Positions 52,802-61,672 of a stretch of DNA of 64,000 nucleotides are shown here, in pieces; positions within the stretch are counted from its first letter, which is position 1, and every line of letters begins with the position of its first letter. The stretch is from Plumapathes pennacea (lineage: Eukaryota; Cnidaria; Anthozoa; Antipatharia; Myriopathidae), in assembly GCA_964036295.1 (NCBI GenBank), contig OZ038468.1, forward strand, positions 1,510,001 through 1,574,000. The letters are read 5' to 3'. Position numbers and translations under genes: made by a program. The notes beneath the pieces are model-generated. The model made no database searches. It was not told the DNA's origin and was given only the letters and a program-made list of their open reading frames with translations.

Positions 52802-55800
52802 ATGAATTCCTTCGAGCCTGCACAACTTTTCAAAAGACCTTTCGTAAACATGAAACAAGCGCTAGTTTTGGGGCGTCGCTTGTTTCGTTTCCAAGTTGCT
52901 GCCGACTCAACTGTAAAAGAACTTGACAGCTACGAGGACCGTAATTTCTACATGAAGGGAACCTTGGAAGAAAGCAACAACGCGTCTGAGTTTGTACTGA
53001 AAATTACAAACCATAAATTTTCAGGAGAAGGTTTAATTGCAGCGCAGTCTTCGTTGATGCAGTTTTTAGTTAAGCGTGGCTTGTGCTGCCCACAGCCTAT
53101 CAACTCTCGTTTTGGTGGAACGGAAGTAATGTGTAAAATACCAAGAGAGGATCTTAGTCCTACAAATGAAGAAACGACAGAAAGCGAGAATCACAGCCCC
53201 CTGGAAACAAGTGAAAAAGGACACTTGATCGATGGAATTGAACTTTTCAACGGCGAGGAGTACGATTCACAGAAATTCTTTATCTGTGCTATTAGACTGT
53301 TGACGTTTATCCCGGGAAAGGTTCTTTGTGAGGTGCCATGGACTGGGGATGTGTTGTATCATGTGGGACGGAGGATTGGAGAAACAAGCCTTGCGCTTCA
53401 GGTGAGATGATTCAGATGTTATCAGAAGTTAATCAATGTAGTTTTTTGTTGAGGTTTCACAGCATCCGTTTTATTGCCAAAAAAAAAAAAAAAAAAAAAA
53501 AAAAAGAAAGAAAGAAAGTAAAGTAAAGCAGAGTATGCTGTGGTCGAGATTTCGCGCATTTTGATTGGCTCCTCAATCTCGGAATAACAAGTACGCACGC
53601 ATCAAGAGTTCCGGCTTTTAGTTAGATCACACTGCACTCTGGGTAGGTTTGTCTCAAAAAAGTGAGCACCAACTCTACAATATCCTCCATTTTGCACTTC
53701 ACGCTTGGAACTCAGTCAACTTCTATCCGTTCTGAAACGTACACATCAAGCTCCTAGCTTTAAATGCAGATTGGCGGATATTGTAAAGCTGGTGCTCAGT
53801 TTTTTTGAGCCAAACCTACTCAGAATACAATGCGATCCAACCAAAAGTTGGCGGCGGCTTCCGGTGAAAGAGAGCTTACGAATTGACCACTTTGGCATGA
53901 CGGCGCCGTTGGATTGCGTCATGTCCTCGCGTCGCCGTCAAGTAGAAATGTGAATTTACGATTCGTAGTAAAGACGACGACGTTGTGTGCGCGCGGTACA
54001 TTTTCCCGCCGTTTTTAGATTTTGTTTTTCCTTTTTACAAGACGGTTGTTGAAAGCAAAATGCCAAACTTTAGAGAAGCCAGAGCTTGCATTTCGTACGT
54101 AACAGGATTTATCAACGAACAAGAATTTGTGCTTTTATACGATGCAAGCAAGTCAGAAAATCTAGGTTTTCCGTATTGGAATTACGAAAGGTTTGATTTA
54201 GACGAGAGAACAAACGACGAATGTAAGGCCGAGTTTCGCTTCCTCAAGGAGGATATTTACGAACTCGCTGAACAACTGCAACTACCCGATGAAATTACCA
54301 CATATAATGGTTTAGTAGTTGCTTCAATACCGGGATTGTGTATGTTCCTCAAGCTTCGCCTATTCTGGCCGCTATGGAGATTTGGTTTTCCATTTTGCCA
54401 GGCCGGTTCCTGAAATTTCAATCATAGCAAACCACATGATGGACTTTGTTTACAATCAGTGGCACCATCTGATAACAAGATACAATCAAGATTTGTTCTC
54501 CCCTGCCAAGCTTCTCCAACATACCGAGGCAGTCCATCAGGCAGGGACCGCCCTGGATAAATTGCTGGGGATTTATCGACGGAACATTCCGCCCAGACAC
54601 CAACCAGCGAGTCATCTACAACGGCCATAAACGCGCGCACTCCATCAAGTTTCAAGCTGTTGCTTTGCCCAACGGATTAATGGGGAATCTATTTGGCCCA
54701 ATTGAGGGAAGACGCCATGACAGTTCCACGCTAGCTGCCTCGGGACTTTTACAAGAACTTCAGAGGTTTTCCAATTGCCCCAAAACTGGCCTCCCACCTT
54801 GTGTGTACGGTGACCACGCCTATCCTATACCAGCACACCTACAAAGGCCCCACAAGGGTGTGCAGTAGGCAAAATGTATATGTAACATGTGTTCTAATCC
54901 AGAATGCGCGAAGCATTTTATATGGTTCTGTTACCTCAGAGTACTTTGGTCTTAATCCACCATCTCTAGAGGAATACTTTATTTGATGTAAGCTCAACTA
55001 ATTCACTTTTAGACACTATAGTGTCATACAAACACATTGGTCACTTTAAATGTTTGAAATGTACAATAATTTGACGTTACACTTAAGACAAAAACTAACT
55101 TATTTGTTCTAGCAAAAGCTGGCTTAGGGGCCAATTTGCTGACTCAAGTTAGCCAACTTTTCATGTAATCACTTAAACTAATTTGTTTTAGCGGCCGACT
55201 GGTGACGTCGCTACACAACCGTGGTTTGTTAAAAAGATTTTAAAATAATTTCCATGCGGAAGATAAACAAGAACCCCGCATTCCGAATACCCAATACAGA
55301 GCGAGGGGATATCTGCGATTACCGTATTTCTAGTTGTAAAAAGTGAAATTTGCCACGGTGATTGTTCGATTTCCACCGACTGTATTTTGCTATTCCTTTC
55401 TGAAGAAGTGTCTGCGTTTTAACACAATACTGGCGTCTGGGATTGTGTTCAGGTCGGCCAGACGATGCCTTAAAAAATTCGTTTCACGGCTAGCAAGCTT
55501 GCCTCCGATACACTAGCAAAATATCCGGGCAGTTTACAGCCGTCCGTCGAACTGCTTGGCCTTGTATCACCATCTGCATCTTGTTGTACAGAATCATTTA
55601 CGTTCGTACTCTATCGCAAGTCACCAAAAAATTGGTGGTTTACAGTTCTGGCCTAAGAGCCTGGGAACGAGGTCGAGATTGCGAAGCAAATTGCGGCCCG
55701 TTGTTGCGCGTATTACTACCTACGGACGCAATTTGTTCTGCAACACAATTTTGTGTTGCGAGTTGCAGCAACATGTTGCAAAAAGTAGAAGCCGAGTCTA

Positions 55801-58800
55801 CTTTTAGCAACATGCTGCCGCAACACGCAACACGAAATTTTGTTGCGTGCGTAGGTAGTAATACGTGAAACACAGGCCGCAACTTGCTATGCAACTTTGT
55901 TGCACAAGTTGCAAGAAAATGTTGCCCATATTACTTCACCTTAAATTTCGAGATGGTGACCCGCTTGGAATCTCCGAATTAGGCGATACTACTGCATTGG
56001 CGTCGTGATTATTACCCTCGCTTCGCTCGGGGAAAATACCTTACGGGGCGAAAATTCAGTATTGCATTTATTATAATTAGAAGATTTTACATAGATACGT
56101 ATTCGATAAGTTATACCTCTAACTACGAAAAATCCAACCTTCCTTGGGTACATTGTCGTATCATCTCTGTAACATTTACACTCTCAGAATGAGTAGTCAA
56201 AACGAATATTACTGTATTAATCTCGAAATGTATGTTTCCCTAAGGGTAAAAAACTACAAATTGGTGAAGAACATTTCATCTAAATTACAACGTGTTGTCG
56301 AAAGCGAAATTCATTAGTGTTTACGATAATAAGCCCTGAATAAAGGCAATATAAACAAGAATAATAAACAGCTATATCAAAATCCTTGAATCCTACGGGC
56401 ATATAGTCTGTAAGTTATCTTATGGAAATGTAATAATTTAGCTAATAAATGCATAGCAAGGGCCGGTTAAACGATCATGACCTAAACAAATAACAAAACA
56501 ACCCGAATACAAATTCTAACCAAGTGTATAAACTCTAACTTGCCTACAAAATACCATACATCAAAACCAATATATTGGCGGTTTTTGTTTCATGGTTTCC
56601 TCCACAGGAAGTCCTAACGGCTACTTTTAGGCAGCACTCTGTTCCGGGATGCTTTGGGCAACCGACTGCCATTGCCTTTCGTTGGCTGATACTTTGGGCA
56701 ATATTTGATGGTGTGTGATTCATCGCCGCTCGCTTTGCAGATAGGGCAGATATACGCTCTCAAAACAGGACATGTAATCTTATAATCTGGACCTTTTAAC
56801 ACGTGGGAAGCGTAGAACTTCTTGCTCTCACCGTTGTTCTTGCAGAACACACACACTTGGCCATTCGCGCTCGGTGCAGTTGCTCTAATCATCGGCTTCC
56901 CGCGTCGACTTGGAGGCAGCATTGCCGCATCTTCTTTTCTCTTCCCCGGAGCTGAACCTTGAAGAACGGACGACGTACTGAACGGCTGAAAAGATCCATC
57001 TCCGGAGGTCAGACCGTGATCAGTGAACGAATCACAGCTTCCAGAAGATGACTTTTCCGAGTCGATGCTGTCATAGCTGTCCCGTCTTGACGGCATTTTG
57101 CCAAAGCCGTTGGTCGCCAGATGATCCAAGTCATTGGCCATCGTCACTTTCTGCACGAGGTTTCTGAGTCCGAAGTAATCGTTGAGCGTGTTGAATTCGT
57201 TCTTCTGCAGCTCATCGTTTTCTGGAGGGCAAGTTAATGACCTTATCTCCTCGTCGTCGGAGTCCAGGAAATTGCTCGGAATCAGAGTCTCCGGCATCAC
57301 TTCACTGAGAGACATCTCGCGGATGGTTGGTCTGCAATGATCCGACGCTGAAAGATTGAATTTCACTCCACTCCAGACGTGCTTCTCCGTAAAACTTATT
57401 TATCGCTAGAGGGCAGATTTGAGTTTGTTTGTCCAGCAAACCGAACTCGCGTGGGAATCAGCGGTAGAGGCCGTGAAACCGTGCACAGTGACGTAATAAT
57501 AGCCTGCATTTTTCTACTTTCACCGGAGGTTACAGTCGAAATTTATTCTGCCTTTGCATTTTACCACTAGAAATACGATAATCGCAGATATCCCCTCGCT
57601 CTGTAGTGGGTTTTCGGAAAGCGGGGTTCTTGTTTATTTTCCGCTTGGAGATTATTTTACTAGAAATACGATGATCGAAGATATCCCCTCGCTCTCTAGT
57701 GGGTTTCGGAAAGCGGGATTTCCATTCGGAGTATTTAAATTTTTTTTGCAAACCACGGCTGTGTAGCGACGTCACCAGTCGGCCGCTAAAAAAAATCTTT
57801 GTCGCACGGCAGTCTCGGTTTAGTTCAGACAACGTGCACAGTCTGTAATTTTCGTAGACACTAGCTGAACGGCTCCAAGATTCGCCGAAACAACATTTAC
57901 ACGCAACTACAGAATACTCCCTAGGCTTGAAGCCAAGCAAAGTCGATCTTGGACACCGAAATGTTTATGGATTTCAAGAAAAGCCGCGATTTCTCCAGCC
58001 AACGCTTTATCCTAACCACATACTTGTATGTTTTTGTTTTTGTTTTTTTGTTTTTTGTTTTTTTTTTATTAATTTTATACGCTTCTTCGAGTGTAACAAA
58101 TTTAGAACCGTCAAAGCGAGTCGCTTGTTTACACGCTTTCGAAGTCTCGGAACCGTGTGAATTTTGGCAAGGATTCAATTTCTAACACAACAACTTTTCA
58201 AACCGCGTTTGACGATTTTAAAATCTTTGACAGAAAAAAGAAATCAAGTCACTAAATAATACCAGGTCCGATTGTATTGAGCGAGCAAACCCGGTCACTA
58301 AATATGTGTTGAGCGAGTAAATTTGGCCACCCACAGACAATAATATACAATAGCCTTCAGAAAACAAAAGCACTTCAACTCGGTTACATTTCATCCTTAA
58401 TACAGTGTGTCAACAAACACGGCGAGAAAACGTCACAGCATGTGTCAGATTGTTAGCGAAATTTATATGCAATGTCAGGATTCGGATGACACGATCTTGC
58501 ACGAAGGCACTCTGAAATAGCTTTTAAAACTAGCGAAAATATCACAATATAAGCCTACTTGGCCTTCATCACAGTTCCCGGGGCATCCGGGGAGGCTCCG
58601 CCCGGACGTTCAACTTACCCTTTCATATACCTCCAGTAAAAACACACCCCTTTTATACGCCAGTCGCATTTTGAATTTTGGGAAGGATTCAATTTTGAAC
58701 ACACCGACTTTTCAAACCGCGTTTGACGAATTTAAATCTTTGACAGAAAAAAAATCAAGTCACTAAATAATACAAGGTCCGATTGTACTGAGCGAGCCAA

Positions 58801-59892
58801 CCCGGTCATTAAAGAGTACGAGGTCCGATTGTGTTGAGCGAGCAAATTTGGTCACCCATAGACAGTAATATACAAATAGACTGTAATTATTTAATTTGGA
58901 AAGCAGTGGCCCCTGGCCGGGTATTTTCTACTTTAATACCGTAAAGTTCCGAAAATAAGCCCCGGGGCTTATAGTTTTCAAAGGTATTTTTTGGGGGGCT
59001 TATAATGGGAGGGGCTCATTTTCGGAGGGGCTTATCATAGGAGGGATTTTTGTGTTTCGAATTTGAGGGGCTTTTATTCGGAGCAGCTTATATTTGGAGG
59101 GGCTTATTTTCGGAATTTTACGGTAGCCTTCAATAAGCAAGAGCTCGGGGACTATTATTTGTCTCAGTGTCGGGGCGGCTCGGTAAATATCCACTGCTAT
59201 TCACCTCCACTTCGGCGAACACTGAATTGCTAACTACACTACGTTCATTTCAGAAATTTGATCATCCAGCTCTCGATGATCGAAAACTCGAGTGGGACTT
59301 GCTGAACACCCCAGCCCTCGATAATTACGTCGATGCAGTGGCGAACAAAAGCCACAAGGAGCTGGTCCTCATAGTGTGCAAGAGATTCACCGAAGAAGTG
59401 CTGCCAAAGCTGTCCAATCTGACGCGTCACGTAATTCATGGAGACTTCAACGCACACAACATTATCGTCTGTGATTCCAACTTCAACGGACATGGCAGGT
59501 ATGAGTTTGGTATCATCGACTTTGGAGATTTGAATAAGTCGTACCGCGTATTTGACATCGCTATTGCGCTGATGTATATCATGAGCGTGGATATGGAAAT
59601 CCCGTTTCCTCGTCTGGAAGCAGCTGGTTATGTTCTCGCCGGTTATCACAGCACTTACCCGCTCACTGAGCTGGAAGTCGATTTGTTGTATGTCTCGGTT
59701 GCTGCCAGGTTTTGTCAGTCGTTGGTCCTTGGCGCGTACACCAGTAAACATTTAGATCCCGGCAATGAATATCTGCTCTATACAGCGAAAAAAGGGTGGC
59801 AAGCTTTCCAAGAATTCCTGGGGACTTCTAAGGAGGACGTTCTAGGAATTTGGAGTTCTATTGCAACTTCTAGGAATGCAAGAGTTCTGTGA
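52802..59892 (+). CDS. HYKK: Hydroxylysine kinase (APH-fold)
   Basis: HYKK (AGPHD1) phosphorylates 5-hydroxy-L-lysine with GTP, a step in breakdown of collagen-derived hydroxylysine. Two coding exons, 52802-53401 and 59254-59892, join in phase 0 to give 412 residues, against about 373 in human as I recall. The extra length is largely an acidic, Ser/Thr-rich insert at about residues 122-157 ([20 protein letters not shown]). N-terminal lobe motifs (FVLKITN, ATP/GTP-site Lys in [16 protein letters not shown]) lie in exon 1. The catalytic loop HGDFNAHN (residues 262-269; Asp264, Asn269) and metal-binding IIDFGDL (Asp289) lie in exon 2, so both key motifs are intact. The start is the first ATG after a plausible acceptor at about 52773. 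The 5.9-kb intron contains a dead PIF/Harbinger transposase and antisense nanos. Confidence 0.93.
53479..53520. repeat. Poly-A / (GAAA)n tract
   Basis: About 28 As followed by GAAAGAAAGAAAG, at the start of the HYKK intron. It could be a retroposon tail, though no retroposed body is recognisable upstream. Confidence 0.85.
53628..53834. repeat. Inverted repeat (about 60-bp arms) upstream of the Harbinger remnant
   Basis: GGGTAGGTTTGTCTCAAAAA and GTGAGCACCAACTCTACAAT at the left are mirrored at the right by ATTGTAAAGCTGGTGCTCAG and TTTTTTTGAGCCAAACCTAC. Confidence 0.7.
54060..54986 (+). pseudogene. PIF/Harbinger-type (HARBI1-like) DDE transposase, frameshifted remnant
   Basis: The remnant reads through at least three frames. 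Frame 1 from ATG 54060 holds an N-terminal region to about TTYNGLVVA. Frame 2 continues with [20 protein letters not shown] and [20 protein letters not shown]. Frame 3 has the catalytic part [12 protein letters not shown] (first Asp), [32 protein letters not shown] and YGDHAYP (second Asp), ending at a stop after HKGVQ. A further frame carries the usual C-terminal end ([20 protein letters not shown]). The segment between these last two, which normally holds the third acidic residue, is missing. It cannot encode an active enzyme. It lies in the HYKK intron. Confidence 0.85.
55188..55366 (+). repeat. Left arm of long inverted repeat flanking nanos
   Basis: Begins TTAGCGGCCGACTGGTGACG, then TCGCTACACAACCGTGG, and later GAGCGAGGGGATATCTGCGA and CGTATTTCTAG. 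The reverse complement of all these blocks, in matching order, lies at 57540-57790 on the other side of nanos. Confidence 0.75.
55690..55925. mobile_element. Palindromic element with TATTACTACCTACG termini
   Basis: CGTATTACTACCTACGGACGC at the left (55710 onward) is mirrored by GCGTGCGTAGGTAGTAATACG at the right. Inner hairpin arms are GTTGCAGCAACATGTTGC-like and AGTAGAAGCC / GAGTCTACTTTT. Similar in style to 15868-16340. Confidence 0.65.
55926..56613. other. nanos 3' flank, no gene seen
   Basis: AT-rich unique sequence between the palindromic element and the nanos stop codon. It would contain the nanos 3' UTR if transcription continues here. I made no firm call of translational control elements. 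Confidence 0.35.
56614..57366 (-). CDS. nanos: Nanos, intronless
   Basis: Nanos is a translational repressor of germline and stem cells that binds RNA with Pumilio and recruits CCR4-NOT. The 250-residue protein ends in a perfect double CCHC zinc finger: C172-x2-C175-x12-H188-x10-C199 and C207-x2-C210-x7-H218-x4-C223. An N-terminal motif, [14 protein letters not shown] (58-71), resembles the NOT1-interacting motif of vertebrate Nanos (F..W.DY.GL..LV), with Leu in place of Trp. Between them lies a low-complexity Ser-rich region. The gene has one exon, and the ATG at 57366 opens the only long frame. It is antisense within the HYKK intron and between the two arms of an inverted repeat (55188-55366, 57540-57790). 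Which cnidarian nanos paralogue this is cannot be decided from the sequence alone. Confidence 0.95.
   Translation of the reverse strand: MKFNLSASDHCRPTIREMSLSEVMPETLIPSNFLDSDDEEIRSLTCPPENDELQKNEFNTLNDYFGLRNLVQKVTMANDLDHLATNGFGKMPSRRDSYDSIDSEKSSSGSCDSFTDHGLTSGDGSFQPFSTSSVLQGSAPGKRKEDAAMLPPSRRGKPMIRATAPSANGQVCVFCKNNGESKKFYASHVLKGPDYKITCPVLRAYICPICKASGDESHTIKYCPKYQPTKGNGSRLPKASRNRVLPKSSR
57540..57790 (-). repeat. Right arm of long inverted repeat flanking nanos, internally duplicated
   Basis: Contains two tandem units (about 105 bp) with ACTAGAAATACGAT, GATATCCCCTCGCTCT and GGAAAGCGGG. It then has AACCACGGCTGTGTAGCGAC and GTCACCAGTCGGCCGCTAAA, the reverse complement of the left arm terminus. 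Confidence 0.75.
58158..58876. repeat. Pair of direct repeats, about 195 bp each
   Basis: Copy 1 (58158-58352) and copy 2 (58677-58872) share AAGGATTCAATTT, ACTTTTCAAACCGCGTTTGA, AATCAAGTCACTAAATAATA and GGTCCGATTGTA. They end at a shared block with CAGACA/G-TAATATACAA. About 325 bp separates them. They could be solo LTR-like ends or a tandem duplication. Confidence 0.7.
58936..59127. mobile_element. Short MITE with ACCGTAAAGTTCCG termini
   Basis: TACCGTAAAGTTCCGAAAAT at the left is mirrored by ATTTTCGGAATTTTACGGTA at the right, with GGGGCTTAT blocks inside. It ends 126 bases before HYKK exon 2. Confidence 0.8.
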
Positions 59893-60356
59893 ACAGGGCT
59901 AGACTTTGTTTTTGCTATTTATGTTTGACGGTACAGCAATACATACTCGGCGATCAAGTCAGCCATGTACTGAATTTGATCTAAAACTCTCACTTGGCTC
60001 AAACATCCGTTGACTTAATGTAAATACTGGATGTTTTTTTGAGTTCTTAGAATGCTCTGATATATTCTCTGATATTTTTTGATGCGTTATTTATGGATGC
60101 CAGTTTCATCGCCATTTTGGTACCCACACGAAGTTCGTTCAGAAAACCCTATTGAGCCAACTTAAGTAGTTGTAGAGATAGCCTTGAATCACTAGAAGGG
60201 TCACATTTTTTGCAAGTGTTTATTTCAAGTGCATAGATAATTTCACGAAGCATTCTGTACTTGCGGATCTTTATCAAATAGAGCCAATCACTCAAGTAAT
60301 TTAAGACCTCTTAACACTTTTAAACTATTCTTGGCGTTGCTATGTAACAGTGCTTT
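59893..60356. other. Gap between convergent HYKK and phospholipase B-like genes
   Basis: No coding signal is seen. The two genes are convergent, so their 3' UTRs share this 464-bp interval. Confidence 0.6.
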
Positions 60357-61621
60357 TCAGAAGTCGTTCAGTTTAATTGTCTGTACTTCAAAGTCCCATT
60401 TGTCTGGGTGGCCCTGGGGCCGAGCCCAGCCGGAAGTGCTCCACTGATAAACAGGCTGCTGATCATACGTAGGACCGCTGACCGCCACGCACGACAGCGA
60501 ATCGTTGAACATGAGATAATTGGTAGCCTACGAGAGAAATAAACAGTCGCTTGAGAGCTGTTACCTTTTTGAGATCAGCTTCAATGTTCTCTTTACGTTT
60601 CTTACAAGATAAATCATACAGTTAGAGAACTTGGTTTTGATAGCTTTCTTCCAAAAATCTGATTAAACTATCAATTCTCACTACATCACTCGTACATTTT
60701 CTTCTTGAATGGTTGAGAGAATCTGCATTATGAACTTGGGAGCACAGGGTGTTCAAATTCAATTTTCTCTTCGAGTCTTTCACCAGAGAAATACCCGCAT
60801 ACAGTGTAGAGAACTTGGCGTTTGACTAAGCTGAAAAAAAGATTTAACTATCACTTCTCATTACATCACTCATGTGTTCTGTACTCGAGTGATTAGGAGA
60901 ATTTGTATGCTTCACCTTTGCGTCCGTGCCCCCGTGTTTCCTGTGTCCCAGCATGCTCAGTGGATATTTTCCGTCCGCGGGATTCAGGTCCGACCTCTCT
61001 GAGATGGCATTTTCAGCGCTGTACGGCGGAGTACATGAACATTTCGACAATGGGTCATTCTTATAGTCGTTGTATCTGTGAAATAACAACAAAACCCTGT
61101 AAATATACCGAAGAAAGGTATTCGAAGTACCTTATTCGTGAAAATCGCGAAATTAAAGACCCGCGAAAAATAAATTAGTTTCCTTTTTTCGAAATTTAGT
61201 TCCTTTTAACAATTTTTTTTGCCAAATCGCGAAATTTTAAAGTCCCGCGGAATATGCTTGTTCCACTTTTGCGAAATTATGTTCCCGCGAAAATTAGTAC
61301 GAATTTGGTAGACCAATCGGAGTAAATGCATGCCTAGCACTTGAAATAAGTCAAATACTGTAGACCTGAATATTATTCAAGACTATCTTTTAAAGGCTTT
61401 TTGTAGGTCTCTACCTCATGAGTTTCATCAGGGTTGACAGGGATTCCACTTTTTCCTGGTCTCGTTTGAATATCTGCGCTCTTGGGTTTTTGTGATAATC
61501 GAACCAGGGATCATCAGGTTGCTCACTTGTGTTGTAGATCGTCGGGAAAAACCTGTTGCAAGAGAAGATTTTGGATTGGTATTAGATTGCCTCACTGGGG
61601 AGAGGAAATGCTAAACATAGG

Positions 61622-61672
<51 letters not shown>

